The notes under the pieces are model-generated. The model was given only the letters and a program-made list of their open reading frames with translations, ran no database searches and had not been told where the DNA came from. Of a stretch of DNA of 63,052 bases, positions 8,870 to 19,478 are shown piece by piece. Position 1 is the stretch's first letter; each line of letters opens with the position of its first letter. The translations under genes and the position numbers were made by a program. The stretch comes from Bacteroidaceae bacterium (lineage in GTDB: Bacteria; Bacteroidota; Bacteroidia; Bacteroidales; Bacteroidaceae), in assembly GCA_017940605.1 (NCBI GenBank), contig JAGAYF010000026.1, positions 1 through 63,052 of the forward strand, given 5' to 3'.

Positions 8870-8877
8870 CAAAGTTA
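8870..8877 (-). promoter_or_regulatory. -7 promoter element (TAACTTTG) of copA
   Basis: The minus strand reads TAACTTTG about 97 bases upstream of the copA ATG. I see no copper-responsive operator that I can name in the leader. Confidence 0.6.
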
Positions 8878-8990
8878 CCATTTTTTCGCGGAACGGCCGA
8901 AAAGCATGGTTTACAAAGTTTTTTTAAACACACAGAACACACTAAAAAACAACATATTGCATCTTCCGAAAACAAGATGTGCACAAAGAC

Positions 8991-9075
8991 CGTTTTTTAC
9001 GCTCCATATGAAATTTTTCACGCCTTGTTCCCACTGCTTTCATGCCTTGTCGGTCCACCTTTCGCGCCTTGTTCT
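8991..9075 (-). repeat. Repeat array 2: four 21-22 bp direct units
   Basis: Read on the minus strand the units are GGCGCGAAA, CAAGGCATGAAAGC, CAAGGCGTGAAAAATTTC and GAGCGTAAAAAACGG. On the plus strand the matching bases fall at 8999, 9020, 9042 and 9064 (spacing 21, 22, 22). No clear inverted unit follows. The array lies between the divergent promoters of copA (8870) and leuS (9275). Outside the array and these two promoters I see nothing in the 560-base gap from 8774 to 9333. Confidence 0.78.
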
Positions 9076-9274
9076 TTTCACATGACGGCGCATAGGCCGA
9101 CCACCGCCCCACGGAGTTGGAAAGGAAACCCGTGCCGAGAGCCCGAGACTGCACGCAGCATGTCTTCCGCGCCAGGGTGTCCTGACGGCACAGGCACGCC
9201 ACTTTTTCTGACTGTAAAAACAAAGTTTTTAAGGAATTTCGGAGGAAATAAGGGTAGGTGTGGAAAATTCATTG

Positions 9275-9282
9275 TATTTTTG
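9275..9282 (+). promoter_or_regulatory. -7 promoter element (TATTTTTG) of the leuS operon
   Basis: TATTTTTG lies 51 bases upstream of the leuS ATG. The reading frame is open upstream to 8977, so this element also decides the start at 9334. Confidence 0.7.
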
Positions 9283-9333
9283 CAGTCAATTTATCGTTTT
9301 CACCAATTGTTTGATAATAAAGACACAAGAAAT

Positions 9334-12153
9334 ATGGATTACAATTTCAAGGATATTGAGAAGAAATGGCAACGCCGCTGGGCCGAGCAGCACACCTATC
9401 AGGTGACGGAGGACCCGGCAAAGCCCAAGTACTACGTGCTCAACATGTTTCCCTACCCCAGCGGTGCGGGACTGCATGTGGGACACCCGCTGGGCTACAT
9501 TGCCAGCGACATCTATGCCCGCTACAAGCGCATGAGGGGATACAATGTGCTGAACCCCATGGGCTACGATGCCTACGGGCTGCCCGCCGAGCAGTATGCC
9601 ATACAGACGGGCCAGCACCCCGCCATCACCACCGAGGAGAACATCAACCGCTACCGCAGGCAGTTGGACAACATAGGCTTCTGCTTTGACTGGGACCGCG
9701 AGGTGCGCACCTGCGAGCCCGGCTACTACAAATGGACGCAGTGGGCATTTCAGAAAATGTTCAACTCCTTCTACTGCAACGCCTGCCAGCAGGCGCAACC
9801 CATTGAGCAGCTCATTGCCCACCTGGAGAAGCACGGCACTGACGGGCTCAACGCCGCCCAGACCGAGGAACTGAAATTTACTGCCCAGGAATGGAACGCC
9901 ATGAACGAGCAGGAAAAGAGCCAAACCCTCATGAACTGGCGCATTGCCTACCTGGGCGACATGGTTGTCAACTGGTGTCCCAAGCTGGGCACGGTACTGG
10001 CCAACGATGAAGTGGTGGAGGGCGTCAGCGTGCGCGGCGGCTACCCCGTTGTGCAGAAAAAGATGAAGCAATGGTGCCTGCGCGTGTCGGCCTACGCCCA
10101 GCGCTTGCTGGACGGGCTGGACACCATAGACTGGACTGAGTCGATCAAGGAGACACAGCGCAACTGGATAGGCCGCAGCGAGGGTACGGAAGTAGTGTTC
10201 ACCGTCAAGGACAGCGACCAGACATTCACCATCTTCACCACGCGCGCCGACACCATGTTTGGTGTCACCTTCATGGTACTTGCCCCCGAGAGCGAGCTGG
10301 TGGACCGGCTTACCACGCCCGCACAGCGCGAGGCCGTCGATGCCTACGTGGCACAGACCAAGAAAAAGACGGAGCGCGACCGGCAGATGGCCACCGAGAA
10401 GACCGGTGTCTTCACCGGCAGCTATGCTGTCAACCCATTCACGGGAAAAGAAGTCCCCATCTGGGTCAGCGACTATGTACTGGCCGGCTATGGCACGGGA
10501 GCCATCATGGCCGTACCTGCCCACGACAGCCGCGACTACGCATTTGCCAAGGCCTTCGGGCTTCCCATCATCCCTCTCATTGAGGGCTGCGACGTGAGCG
10601 AGGAGAGCTTTGACGCCAAGGAGGGCATCGTCACCAACTCTGAGGGGGCCGACTTTTCACTCAACGGATTGACGGTGAAGGAAGCCATTGCCGCCACCAA
10701 GAAGTACGTTACCGAAAAAGGACTGGGCCGCGTCAAGGTCAACTACCGCCTGCGCGATGCCATTTTCAGTCGCCAGCGATACTGGGGAGAGCCATTCCCC
10801 GTGTATTACGACGGCGGCATTCCGCGCATGATACCCGAGGAATGCCTGCCGCTGGAACTGCCCGAGGTAAAGAAGTTCCTACCCACCGAAACGGGCGAAC
10901 CGCCGCTGGGCAACGCCGAGTGCTGGGCCTGGGACACCGAGCAACGCTGCGTTACAGAGAACAGCCGCATAGACAACAAGGTCGTCTTTCCGCTGGAACT
11001 GAACACCATGCCGGGATTTGCCGGATCGAGTGCCTACTACCTGCGCTACATGGACGCGCACAACGACAAGGCCCTCGTTGACAAGGCCAAGGATGAGTAT
11101 TGGCGCAACGTGGACCTCTACATAGGCGGCACGGAACACGCCACAGGCCACCTGATCTATTCGCGCTTCTGGAACAAATTCCTGTACGACTGCGGATACA
11201 GCTGCGAGGAAGAACCGTTCAAGAAATTGGTGAACCAGGGCATGATACAGGGGCGCAGCAACTTCGTCTACCGCATCAAGGACACGAACACATTTGTGTC
11301 GTTCGGCCTGAAAAAGCAATATGACGTAACACCCATCCATGTAGATGTAAACATTGTGGACAACGACATCCTGGACATTGACGCATTCAAGGCATGGCGG
11401 CCCGAATACAATGACGCAACGTTCATATTGGAGAACGGAAAGTACGTTTGCGGCTGGGCCATTGAGAAAATGTCAAAATCCATGTACAACGTCGTCAATC
11501 CAGACCACATCGTGGAGAAATATGGCGCAGACACGCTGCGTTTGTACGAAATGTTCCTTGGCCCAATCAATCAAAGCAAGCCCTGGGACAGCAACGGCAT
11601 TGACGGATGCTACAGATTCCTGCGCAGAGTGTGGATGCTGTTCCACGACAGGGACGGCCATCTTGTGACAAAGGAGGGAACAGCAACGAAGGACAACCTG
11701 AAATCGTTGCATAAGCTCATCAAGAAAGTGTCAACAGACATCGAAGTATTCTCATACAACACCGCCATTTCCGCATTCATGATTTGTACGAACGAACTGA
11801 CCCAGCAAAAATGTACGGACAAGGAAGTGCTGCAGCAGTTTGTTGCGCTGCTCGCGCCATTTGCCCCCCACATTTCCGAAGAGCTCTGGGAGGAACTCGG
11901 ACACGGGACAACCGTCTGCGATGCCCAATGGCCTGCGTGGGATGAGCAATACCTGCAGGTAGATTCTGAGACCCTGAGCATTTCTTTCAACGGAAAGACA
12001 CGCTTTACAATGGATTTTGCCCCCGATGCCTCCAACCAGGAAATAGAACAGGCAGCGCTGGCCGCCGAAGAAGCTCAAAAGCATTTGGCAGGCAAGCAGA
12101 TTGTGAAGGTAATCGTCGTTCCTCACCGCATAGTCAACATCGTCGTAAAATAA
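9334..12153 (+). CDS. leuS: Leucyl-tRNA synthetase
   Basis: This 939-residue class I synthetase attaches leucine to tRNA-Leu in the cytoplasm. The protein starts [18 protein letters not shown]. The HIGH signature appears as [16 protein letters not shown] (about residues 43-58) and KMSKS as EKMSKSMYN (about 711-719). The large inserted editing domain, with [15 protein letters not shown] and [15 protein letters not shown], is present. The length is normal for Bacteroidetes LeuRS. The start at 9334 agrees with the promoter at 9275 and with homologues; an upstream in-frame ATG at 8977 would put repeat array 2 inside the coding region. It is the first gene of a plus-strand run of six closely spaced genes. 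Confidence 0.98.
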   Translation: MDYNFKDIEKKWQRRWAEQHTYQVTEDPAKPKYYVLNMFPYPSGAGLHVGHPLGYIASDIYARYKRMRGYNVLNPMGYDAYGLPAEQYAIQTGQHPAITTEENINRYRRQLDNIGFCFDWDREVRTCEPGYYKWTQWAFQKMFNSFYCNACQQAQPIEQLIAHLEKHGTDGLNAAQTEELKFTAQEWNAMNEQEKSQTLMNWRIAYLGDMVVNWCPKLGTVLANDEVVEGVSVRGGYPVVQKKMKQWCLRVSAYAQRLLDGLDTIDWTESIKETQRNWIGRSEGTEVVFTVKDSDQTFTIFTTRADTMFGVTFMVLAPESELVDRLTTPAQREAVDAYVAQTKKKTERDRQMATEKTGVFTGSYAVNPFTGKEVPIWVSDYVLAGYGTGAIMAVPAHDSRDYAFAKAFGLPIIPLIEGCDVSEESFDAKEGIVTNSEGADFSLNGLTVKEAIAATKKYVTEKGLGRVKVNYRLRDAIFSRQRYWGEPFPVYYDGGIPRMIPEECLPLELPEVKKFLPTETGEPPLGNAECWAWDTEQRCVTENSRIDNKVVFPLELNTMPGFAGSSAYYLRYMDAHNDKALVDKAKDEYWRNVDLYIGGTEHATGHLIYSRFWNKFLYDCGYSCEEEPFKKLVNQGMIQGRSNFVYRIKDTNTFVSFGLKKQYDVTPIHVDVNIVDNDILDIDAFKAWRPEYNDATFILENGKYVCGWAIEKMSKSMYNVVNPDHIVEKYGADTLRLYEMFLGPINQSKPWDSNGIDGCYRFLRRVWMLFHDRDGHLVTKEGTATKDNLKSLHKLIKKVSTDIEVFSYNTAISAFMICTNELTQQKCTDKEVLQQFVALLAPFAPHISEELWEELGHGTTVCDAQWPAWDEQYLQVDSETLSISFNGKTRFTMDFAPDASNQEIEQAALAAEEAQKHLAGKQIVKVIVVPHRIVNIVVK

Positions 12154-12177
12154 TCACATTCACCCATTTTTTACACT

Positions 12178-13062
12178 ATGGAAATCAATAAACAGGAGTT
12201 AATCTATCATGGCCGTGACTGGTTGTTTATAACAATCGGCACGATTTGCTATGCCATTGGCTATGTGTGTTTTCTTTTGCCCTATCACATAACAACCGGC
12301 GGGGCTGCCGGTGTGGCTTCAGTCGTATTCTTTGCCACAGGCTTCCAACCCCAGTACACTTATCTCCTCATCAATATTTTCTTGCTCATATTGGCCTTGA
12401 AGATACTGGGCATAAAATTTCTGGTAAACACCATCTATGGCGTGCTCTCCCTGTCAACGGCCATCGCCATAGGCCAAGAACTGGTCATGGTCAATGGAGA
12501 ATTGCCGAAAATCCTTGGAGACCAATCCTTCATGGCCTGCGTCATGGGCCCGGCCATCGAAGGCATCGGCTTGGGCATCGTATTCCTGAACAACGGAAGC
12601 ACAGGGGGAACCGACATCATTGCAGCGTGCATCAACAAGTACCGAAATTTCAGTTTAGGCCAGATTCTGCTGTTTTTCGATATCATCATCGTTTCCTCAA
12701 ACTACTTGGTCTTCCACCAACTTGACTTATTGCTGTACGGATTCTGCGCCATGATTGTGGAAACCTATATGCTGGACTACATGATGAACACCATGCGTCA
12801 ATCCGTCCAGTTCATAATCATTTCACAGCACTACGAAGAAATAGCCAAAGCCATCAACGATACGGGACGCGGTGTCACCATGCTCGACGGCATGGGCTGG
12901 TACACCAGAAAGTCCAAAAAAGTACTTTTAGTCTTGGCCCGCCGCCGCGAAAGCACCAATATCTTCCGCGCAATCAAGAGCATTGACAGCAATGCCTTCG
13001 TGTCACAGAGCAAAGTCATCGGTGTATTTGGCGAGGGCTTTGAAAAAATGAAAGGAAAGTAA
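12178..13062 (+). CDS. YitT family membrane protein
   Basis: The protein has 294 residues. The N-terminal two thirds form about five membrane helices of the YitT (DUF161) family, with GTICYAIGYVCFLLPYHITTGG and the conserved GNGSTGGTDIIA-like stretch (here FLNNGSTGGTDIIA). The C-terminal cytoplasmic DUF2179 domain includes AINDTGRGVTMLDGMGWYT. The molecular function is unknown. It starts 24 bases after leuS and ends 6 bases before the next gene, so co-transcription with leuS is likely. A leuS-yitT-rdgB order occurs in other Bacteroidales, as I recall. Confidence 0.9.
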   Translation: MEINKQELIYHGRDWLFITIGTICYAIGYVCFLLPYHITTGGAAGVASVVFFATGFQPQYTYLLINIFLLILALKILGIKFLVNTIYGVLSLSTAIAIGQELVMVNGELPKILGDQSFMACVMGPAIEGIGLGIVFLNNGSTGGTDIIAACINKYRNFSLGQILLFFDIIIVSSNYLVFHQLDLLLYGFCAMIVETYMLDYMMNTMRQSVQFIIISQHYEEIAKAINDTGRGVTMLDGMGWYTRKSKKVLLVLARRRESTNIFRAIKSIDSNAFVSQSKVIGVFGEGFEKMKGK

Positions 13063-13068
13063 AACAGG

Positions 13069-13884
13069 ATGGCAGAAGGCCTCACCATTGTTCCCATTTC
13101 GGGCTTGGGCAATCGCATCCGCGTGGTGGCTTCTGTCTGTGTTGCGGCAAGGCATATCTCACTGCCCATACGCTTGGTTTGGCGGCCCGCAAGGGATTTT
13201 CGCGCAGGGTTCTATGATCTTTTTGCCCCCATTCCCGTCGGAGAAGTACCCATAGAATCAGGAGGATGGGCCGACGAGCCCGCCACCAAGCGCAACTTTT
13301 TCCTGCCCATGCTCCTACGAAAGCGCATCTACGAAGAAGAATGGCGTTGTTTCCGCCCAAACAGTGATTTCAGCCTCATCAAAGCCGCCCAAGAGCACAC
13401 CAGCCTCTATCTTGACACATGCTACGCACTCGGACCTTACAGCAGCACCGATGTGCGCCGTCTCTTCCGCCCCACGCCCGAACTTAGCGAAAAAATCAAC
13501 GAGGTCACTCACCTTTTCCACGGGATTACCATCGGCGTCCACATACGCAGGACAGATAACCTGCAAGCCATACGCCACAGTCCCGTCAGCGCATTCCGCC
13601 AACGCATTGACAACATGCTCCAATCGGGCAAGGCCGACTCCATCTTCCTCAGCACGGACAGCGAAGAAGTACGCCAATATTTTCTGCACACATACGGAAA
13701 TCGTCTCATCACACGGAAACCCATCCTGAACCGCAACAAACTGGATGGAATACGCGATGCCGTCATTGACCTGTGGGCTTTGTCACGCACAAAGCGCATC
13801 TTGGGAAGCTACTACTCGTCTTTCTCCGAAACTGCCGCCGAGATTGGAGACATTCCTTTGGACATCATCACCAAACAAGCCTGA
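13069..13884 (+). CDS. Fucosyltransferase-superfamily-like protein (GT-B fold), unknown acceptor
   Basis: The 271-residue protein has no signal peptide or membrane helix. Two motifs place it near the GDP-fucose-dependent alpha-1,2/alpha-1,6/protein-O fucosyltransferase superfamily: the N-terminal loop SGLGNRIR (residues 11-18) and [10 protein letters not shown] (155-164), where the HxRR arginine contacts GDP-fucose in known members. LSTDSEEV and [13 protein letters not shown] near the C-terminus also fit. Donor and acceptor are not visible from sequence. The gene is packed 6 bases after yitT and 17 bases before rdgB, so it belongs to the leuS operon. A non-fucosyl GT-B enzyme is possible. Confidence 0.65.
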   Translation: MAEGLTIVPISGLGNRIRVVASVCVAARHISLPIRLVWRPARDFRAGFYDLFAPIPVGEVPIESGGWADEPATKRNFFLPMLLRKRIYEEEWRCFRPNSDFSLIKAAQEHTSLYLDTCYALGPYSSTDVRRLFRPTPELSEKINEVTHLFHGITIGVHIRRTDNLQAIRHSPVSAFRQRIDNMLQSGKADSIFLSTDSEEVRQYFLHTYGNRLITRKPILNRNKLDGIRDAVIDLWALSRTKRILGSYYSSFSETAAEIGDIPLDIITKQA

Positions 13885-13901
13885 CATACATTATTATATA
13901 T

Positions 13902-14489
13902 ATGAAAAGAAAATTAGTATTCGCCACCAACAATATCCACAAGCTACGCGAAATCAAGGAAATCATGCCCGAGGACATCGAAGTCCTGAGCCTCGCCGAC
14001 ATTGACTGTCACGCCGACATTGCCGAGACGGCAGAGACGCTGGAAGGCAACGCACTTATCAAGGCACGCTACGTATACGATCACTACGGCCTGGACTGCT
14101 TCGCCGATGACACCGGATTGGAGGTGGATGCGCTGGACGGCGCGCCGGGTGTGCACACAGCACGGTACGCAGGCGAGGAACAGAATACAGAAGCCAATAC
14201 TGACAAATTATTGGCCAAGATGAAAAAAAAGTCAGACCGCAGTGCACGATTCCGCACCGTTATCGCGTTAATAGAGAAAGGCGTAACGCACCTCTTCAGC
14301 GGGACTGTGGAAGGCTACATCACGACAGAACGTCGCGGCACCCAAGGATTCGGTTACGACCCCGTGTTCAGCCCCGAAGACACAGGCCTGACCTTTGCCG
14401 AGATGGGCGAAGAAAAGAAAAACCAAATCAGTCACCGCGCCCGCGCCGTCAAAAAACTCATCGACTACCTCAAGAACCAGCAACAATGA
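13902..14489 (+). CDS. rdgB: Non-canonical purine NTP pyrophosphatase (RdgB/HAM1)
   Basis: The protein has 195 residues and removes dITP, ITP and XTP from the nucleotide pool by hydrolysis to the monophosphate. It begins [18 protein letters not shown], the family's N-terminal substrate loop, and has the metal-binding block [19 protein letters not shown] and [11 protein letters not shown] near the C-terminus. All key parts are present and the length is normal. An in-frame start upstream at 13773 lies inside the previous gene and is rejected. The stop overlaps the porZ start by four bases (ATGA), so translation is probably coupled. Confidence 0.96.
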   Translation: MKRKLVFATNNIHKLREIKEIMPEDIEVLSLADIDCHADIAETAETLEGNALIKARYVYDHYGLDCFADDTGLEVDALDGAPGVHTARYAGEEQNTEANTDKLLAKMKKKSDRSARFRTVIALIEKGVTHLFSGTVEGYITTERRGTQGFGYDPVFSPEDTGLTFAEMGEEKKNQISHRARAVKKLIDYLKNQQQ

Positions 14490-16789
14490 CTGCAATCAGA
14501 AGACTGCCCCTGCTTTTGGCGTTCCTTTTCACCCTCCTGAACACCTACGCCGCCGATTGGAAGACATACCTCTCCTATCACAATGCCACCAAGAACACGG
14601 CCGTGCAGGGACGGGTCTACACATTGGCCAGCAACGGGCTGTACTACTACGTCCCCGACAAGGATGAAATACGCACATTCTCCAAAGCGACGGGCCTGAG
14701 CGATGCAGAAGTACAGCATTTCGCCTACAACAAGGATCTCGGGGCGTTCCTCATCGTCTACAGCAATTCCAACATTGACGTACTGGGGACAAACGACAGC
14801 ATTGTCAACATGGCCGAGATGAAGAACAGCAACCTGCTGGACAAGACGGTAAACAGCGTCTCCACCGCCGGAAAATACGCCTACCTGTCCACCAATTTCG
14901 GCGTGGTGGTCGTCAATATGGAGTTGTGCGAGTTTACCAACACGTATGACTTCGGACAAAAGGTCAACAGCAGCGTATGCGTGGAAGACAAGATCTATGC
15001 AGCGACCACCGCAGGCATCTATGTCGGCGACTTAAGGAAGAATCTGCTGGACAAGGCCAACTGGCAACTGCTCAGTTCCAACACACAGGTTTCGCTCATC
15101 GAGTTTGGCAGCGACATCTACAGCATACAGTCCAACGGCCTCTGCCAACTCAATCCCTCGACAGGCGGATTGTCGGTCGTCAAGTCCGGAAACATACGGT
15201 ATGCCAACCCCGAAGGCGACCTGCTCGTACTGGGTTCATCGACCGACATCACAACCATGGACGAAGCACGGAACTTCACATCCTATCCCCTCAGCAACCG
15301 CTTCACGTGGGCCAGTTGGGACGGCACCGGCTTTTGGGCGAGCAACAACTACGAGGGCCTGCGCCGCCTCACCGTACAGGAGGGGAATTTCCTCCATGCA
15401 GACTCCCTGGGCATCGTTCCCGACAGCCCCGTACGCAACTATTGCTACTACCTGGACCTGACCGACGGGCAGCGGCTGCTGGTAGGCGGCGGCCGCCTGA
15501 ACTATCAGGGCAAGACATACGAAGGAACGGTCATGTACATGCAGGACGGCCGATGGACCAACTTTCCAGAGGACAGCATACCGCTCAAGACGGGCCTCGC
15601 GTTCCGCAATGTCACATCGGTGACCCAAGACCCCAACGACCCCGACCACCACTACGCAACGGCCACCGTGGGCGGGCTGTATGAATTCCGCCACGGCCGC
15701 CTCACCCACCTGTACGACTGCGACAACAGCCCCCTCCTGTCCATCCTTCCCAACGACAAGGACTACAGGTACTACTGCCGCACGTCGGGGCTGCGGTTTG
15801 ACGGGGAGGGCAACCTGTGGATGCTCAACAACCAGGTAGACACCGTGCTCCATGTGCTGAAGGCCGATGGCTCGTGGACGAGTTTTTACATCCCTGCGGT
15901 AGCGGGCTACCCCACTTTCGACAAATTGTTCTTCGACTCGCGCGGCTTCGCCTGGATTACGCACCGCCGCACCACCAGTGCCCACCACGCGGGCCTGCTG
16001 GGCCTCTATTACAACGGCACTGTCGACAATAAGGCCGACGACAACGCCAAATTCCTCTACACATTCACCAACCAGGACAACACCAGCTACACATTCAACC
16101 AGGTGTACGATGCCGCCGAGGACCGCGAGGGCAACATCTGGGTGGGCACGGACCAAGGGCCTTTCGTCATGCGCGACCCCGTGTCCTTCTTCGAGGGAAC
16201 ACCGGTCATGGAGCAGGTTATCGTCAACCGGAACGACGGTTCGAACTACGGAGACTACCTCCTGGCGGGCGTACCCGTCACAGCCATTGCCTTTGACGGC
16301 GGCAACCGCAAGTGGTTCGGTACGGACGGCAACGGGGTCTACCTCATCAGCAACGACGGCCAGACCACCATCCACCATTTCACCAAGGAAAATTCTCCCC
16401 TGCTCTCCAACGTCATCTACTCCATAGCCGTCAACGGCACGACGGGCGAAGTGTTCTTCGGCACGGATGCAGGGCTCATCTCGTTCCGTTCCGACGCCAC
16501 CGATCCTGCCGAATCCCTAGAGAGCAAGAACCTCAAGGTCTACCCCAACCCCGTCCGCCCGGGATTTGACGGCCATGTCACCGTGACAGGCTTCACTGAG
16601 AACAGCGACGTCAAGGTGACGACCAGCACGGGCCAGGTTGTGGCGCAGGGTGTCTCGGTGGGCGGAACATTCACCTGGAACATGCGCACCCGCAGCGGGA
16701 AACGCGTGGCCACCGGCATCTACTACATCATAGGGTCCGACACCCAGGGCAACAAGGGGGCAACGGCCAAACTCCTCATCGTGAAATAA
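14486..16789 (+). CDS. porZ: PorZ-like type IX secretion component (beta-propeller protein with C-terminal sorting domain)
   Basis: This 767-residue exported protein has a signal peptide (about residues 1-21), many propeller repeats (for example [12 protein letters not shown] and [11 protein letters not shown]) and a C-terminal domain beginning [11 protein letters not shown] and ending AKLLIVK, the pattern of type A sorting signals of the type IX secretion system. Size and layout match PorZ of Porphyromonas gingivalis, a surface protein needed for attachment of secreted cargo to anionic LPS. This implies that the organism has a type IX system, although no other component is in the window. It starts inside the rdgB stop codon. 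A generic two-component-regulator propeller protein is the alternative reading. Confidence 0.82.
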   Translation: MTAIRRLPLLLAFLFTLLNTYAADWKTYLSYHNATKNTAVQGRVYTLASNGLYYYVPDKDEIRTFSKATGLSDAEVQHFAYNKDLGAFLIVYSNSNIDVLGTNDSIVNMAEMKNSNLLDKTVNSVSTAGKYAYLSTNFGVVVVNMELCEFTNTYDFGQKVNSSVCVEDKIYAATTAGIYVGDLRKNLLDKANWQLLSSNTQVSLIEFGSDIYSIQSNGLCQLNPSTGGLSVVKSGNIRYANPEGDLLVLGSSTDITTMDEARNFTSYPLSNRFTWASWDGTGFWASNNYEGLRRLTVQEGNFLHADSLGIVPDSPVRNYCYYLDLTDGQRLLVGGGRLNYQGKTYEGTVMYMQDGRWTNFPEDSIPLKTGLAFRNVTSVTQDPNDPDHHYATATVGGLYEFRHGRLTHLYDCDNSPLLSILPNDKDYRYYCRTSGLRFDGEGNLWMLNNQVDTVLHVLKADGSWTSFYIPAVAGYPTFDKLFFDSRGFAWITHRRTTSAHHAGLLGLYYNGTVDNKADDNAKFLYTFTNQDNTSYTFNQVYDAAEDREGNIWVGTDQGPFVMRDPVSFFEGTPVMEQVIVNRNDGSNYGDYLLAGVPVTAIAFDGGNRKWFGTDGNGVYLISNDGQTTIHHFTKENSPLLSNVIYSIAVNGTTGEVFFGTDAGLISFRSDATDPAESLESKNLKVYPNPVRPGFDGHVTVTGFTENSDVKVTTSTGQVVAQGVSVGGTFTWNMRTRSGKRVATGIYYIIGSDTQGNKGATAKLLIVK

Positions 16790-16813
16790 CCCACCCCATT
16801 CCAACATAACACC

Positions 16814-17281
16814 ATGACTCCCCAAGAACTCATGCGCGAAGCCATCCGGCTTTCGGTTGAAAACGTAAAAAACGGCGGCGGACCTTTCGGAGCCGTCATT
16901 GCCAAGGACGGTGAAATCATCGCCCGCGGTGCCAACCGTGTCGTACCCAACAACGACCCCACGGCCCATGCCGAAGTGACGGCCATACGCAATGCTTGCG
17001 AAAAGCTGGGCACGTTCGACCTGAAGGGATACGAGATATACTCCTCCTGCGAGCCATGCCCCATGTGCCTGTCGGCCATCTACTGGGCGCGCCTGGATCG
17101 GTTGGTGTACGCCAACACGGCCGACGATGCCGACCGCATAGGATTCAGCGACGCATTCATATACAAGGAGCTCAACCTGGCCGTAGAGAAACGCTCGCTA
17201 CCCACGACGACCATGCTGCGCGCCGAAGCGCTGAAGGCATTCCGCGACTGGGAGGAGAAAACCGACAAGGTGGAATACTGA
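16814..17281 (+). CDS. guaD: Guanine deaminase-type nucleoside deaminase
   Basis: The 155-residue cytidine-deaminase-fold enzyme has the zinc site His52-Ala-Glu54 and PCPMC (Cys82 and Cys85). Over its whole length, including GGPFGAVIAKDG, NDPTAHAEVTAIR and the end KVEY, it looks more like Bacillus GuaD than TadA, so guanine to xanthine conversion is the best guess. Other nucleobase deaminases of this fold cannot be excluded. It starts 24 bases after porZ and is the last gene of the leuS operon; repeat array 3 with its hairpin follows. Confidence 0.82.
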   Translation: MTPQELMREAIRLSVENVKNGGGPFGAVIAKDGEIIARGANRVVPNNDPTAHAEVTAIRNACEKLGTFDLKGYEIYSSCEPCPMCLSAIYWARLDRLVYANTADDADRIGFSDAFIYKELNLAVEKRSLPTTTMLRAEALKAFRDWEEKTDKVEY

Positions 17282-17406
17282 ACCCACCCACAGCCCGTCC
17301 GGCAGGGGCATCCCACATATTCCGCCTGTTGCAGGAAAGGCAAGAACACGTTATATCCATCTCTGCCCACATCCTATCCACCCTGTTTCAAGGGAGGGCA
17401 GGCCTG

Positions 17407-17524
17407 CGCGGCCTGAAACATTCCGAACAAGGCGCAAGACACGGACCGACAAGGCGTAAAAGGCCGACGGACAAGGCGCAAGAATCTGCATACAAGGCGT
17501 AAAAAACACGGTTTACGCCCTTGC
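17407..17524 (+). repeat. Repeat array 3: five 21-22 bp direct units plus inverted terminal unit
   Basis: Core G positions are 17411, 17432, 17454, 17476 and 17497 (spacing 21, 22, 22, 21). Units read GGCCTGAAAC, CAAGGCGCAAGACAC, CAAGGCGTAAAAGGCC, CAAGGCGCAAGAATC and CAAGGCGTAAAAAACACGG. The last unit is followed by its inverse: 17493-17503 can pair with TTTACGCCCTTG at 17512-17523 with one bulged base. It lies in the convergent gap between guaD and the LTA-synthase-like gene. Apart from the array I see nothing else in the 340-base gap 17282-17621. Confidence 0.85.
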
Positions 17525-17621
17525 GAACAGTTCAGAACACAATCATTTGGTTTTTAATGCTTTTCAAAAATCATCCCATAAGTAACTGCCGATTTAAAGC
17601 GCCTTTGCCATGCAGGATGGC

Positions 17622-19457
17622 CTATCGGCGTGCCCAGTCCTCCATGCTCTTTTGCAGGATGGCCCTGCCCAACCGCTCCCTGTGGGGCATGGGCCGCGGA
17701 CTGTCGGCCAAGGTGCGCCCCGAGGTGAGGTCCAGGACGGTATAGCCCGTGGAATCGATAAACGTCAGGCCATTGTCGAACGTGTGCAGCGCACAGGGAT
17801 AGTCGTAATCCTGACTCATGACGTCGCGGCTGAGGGGGAACGAGGCGTGGTCCAGGCCGAGCTGGCCCATGAGCGTGGCCAGGAGGTCGGACTGGGCGCA
17901 TATCCTGTCAATCTTCACGGGTTGGGCAACAGCACCGCCCAGCCAGAGCAACGGCACGTGGTAGCGACGCGCGTCGGCCTCGCTGATTCCCTCGGGATAG
18001 CCAATGCCGTGGTCGGGCAGGCAGATAATGAGCAGGTTGTCCCACAGGGGTGTCTCCTTCATGCGGCCGACAAAACGCCCCAGGCAATCGTCGACGTAAG
18101 CCATGGCATTCTCCTTGGCACTCAGCCCGTCGCGGTGGTAGGGCACCTGCCAGTCTTCGTGGCTGGCCAGGGTAAGGAACGTCGTCATCCAGGGAATGGT
18201 GTCGCGGTGCTGCAGGACGCGCTGGCTGAGCGTGTCGAACGTAATGGCATCGGTCACGCCCCAGGAGTGGGTGCGCCTGACGGAATGCGGAAAGTGGCTG
18301 TCTCCTATGACAGTCTGATAGCCGTTGGCCATGAGGAAGCTCTTGGTGTTTGTAAAGTTGATGTCGCCGCCGTAGAGGAACTCCGTGCGGTAGCCAGCCT
18401 GCGCCAGGATGCCGGCCACCGAGCCCAGCGTGCGCGACTTCTCGGGCATTTTCATGGGCGACAGCTTGGGAAAGCCCTGATAGCCGCTCAGGATGCTCAC
18501 CGTGCCACGGTCGGTACGATAGCTGTTGGCATAGAATTGGGTAAAGGCCACTCCCTCGTTCCACAGCTGGTTAAAATGCGGCGTAATGCCTGCAGTGCCC
18601 CCCAGGGGCTCGACAAACGTACCGGCAAAGCCCTCCATGATTATCAATATGATGTTGGGACGCAGGGTTTTCAGCAGGGGCGTGGGGTTTATGCTCTCAG
18701 TGGAGAAGCAAGCCTGGGCATACAGGGAATCGGCCTCGTCCTGGGGGAAGAATCGGTACATCTTGTCAAATTTTTCCGTCTTAAGGGTCGATGCCAAAAG
18801 GCTGAAGACCGGATTGACGGCCGAATGGTTGACGTATTGGTCCTGGGAAAAGTAGACTGTCCCGATGTTCATCGTCGCCTTGCCCACGCCGCCACGGACA
18901 AACAGGAACGTCACGCCGCCCATCAGCAGCAGGCACAGGGTGGCCGCCCAGCGGTGCTGCACGGCAGGCCACTTGGGCCGCCATGTCCAGCGCAGCAGGA
19001 GGAATATGAGCGTACCTAACAGCAGGATGGCTGCAACGCCCGTCAGCAGATAGGCCGTGGACACGCTGTTGGTGACATTGGCGGGGTCGTTCATGTAGTT
19101 GAAGATCGTTGCGTCAATCTTGAATCCCCAAAAGGAGTACAGCGAACAGTCAACGGCCAGGATGACGGCCAGCAGCAGGGCAACGACGGCAAAATAGGCA
19201 AGCAGGACCTTGCGCCACAGCGACTGCCCCTTCGTCCACACGGAGAAAAGGCACACAAGCAAGGGAACGGCCATCAGGTAGCCCGCCGTGGACAGGTCCA
19301 ACCGAAAGCCGTGGCACAGGACAGGCAATAGGTTCTGCGCAAAATAGGTCCAGGAGAAGGGAGTGGCGTTGAAGGCGAAAAACACGGGCTTCACCGCAAG
19401 AAAGACGATGAGGAAAGCCAGGTATGCCTTGACGTAGAAAAGGAATCGACGCTTCAT
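17622..19457 (-). CDS. LTA-synthase-like sulfatase-fold membrane enzyme
   Basis: The protein has 611 residues: five N-terminal membrane helices (to about residue 190) and a large periplasmic alkaline-phosphatase/sulfatase domain. Metal-site motifs visible are NIILIIMEGFAG, the candidate nucleophile region RTDRGTVSILSGYQG and LPDHGIGYPEG. Gram-positive relatives polymerise glycerol phosphate; in Gram-negative bacteria homologues transfer phosphoglycerol or phosphoethanolamine groups to glycans or lipids, so cell-envelope modification is likely but the substrate is unknown. It is the last gene of the argS operon and begins 21 bases after the ABC exporter gene. Confidence 0.88.
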   Translation of the reverse strand: MKRRFLFYVKAYLAFLIVFLAVKPVFFAFNATPFSWTYFAQNLLPVLCHGFRLDLSTAGYLMAVPLLVCLFSVWTKGQSLWRKVLLAYFAVVALLLAVILAVDCSLYSFWGFKIDATIFNYMNDPANVTNSVSTAYLLTGVAAILLLGTLIFLLLRWTWRPKWPAVQHRWAATLCLLLMGGVTFLFVRGGVGKATMNIGTVYFSQDQYVNHSAVNPVFSLLASTLKTEKFDKMYRFFPQDEADSLYAQACFSTESINPTPLLKTLRPNIILIIMEGFAGTFVEPLGGTAGITPHFNQLWNEGVAFTQFYANSYRTDRGTVSILSGYQGFPKLSPMKMPEKSRTLGSVAGILAQAGYRTEFLYGGDINFTNTKSFLMANGYQTVIGDSHFPHSVRRTHSWGVTDAITFDTLSQRVLQHRDTIPWMTTFLTLASHEDWQVPYHRDGLSAKENAMAYVDDCLGRFVGRMKETPLWDNLLIICLPDHGIGYPEGISEADARRYHVPLLWLGGAVAQPVKIDRICAQSDLLATLMGQLGLDHASFPLSRDVMSQDYDYPCALHTFDNGLTFIDSTGYTVLDLTSGRTLADSPRPMPHRERLGRAILQKSMEDWARR

Positions 19458-19478
19458 GGGTGATTCGGTTGGTGTTGC

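Noticed and set aside
8977..9333. N-terminal extension of LeuRS by 119 residues
   Set aside because: It would include repeat array 2 and the -7 element at 9275; LeuRS homologues start near 9334.
9286..10524. Minus-strand frame of 412 codons opposite leuS
   Set aside because: Antisense shadow of leuS.
15236..16378. Minus-strand frame of 380 codons opposite porZ
   Set aside because: Antisense shadow rich in Val and Ala, without motifs.
17610..19019. Plus-strand frame of 469 codons opposite the LTA-synthase-like gene
   Set aside because: It is antisense to a gene with clear domains and has no signal of its own.
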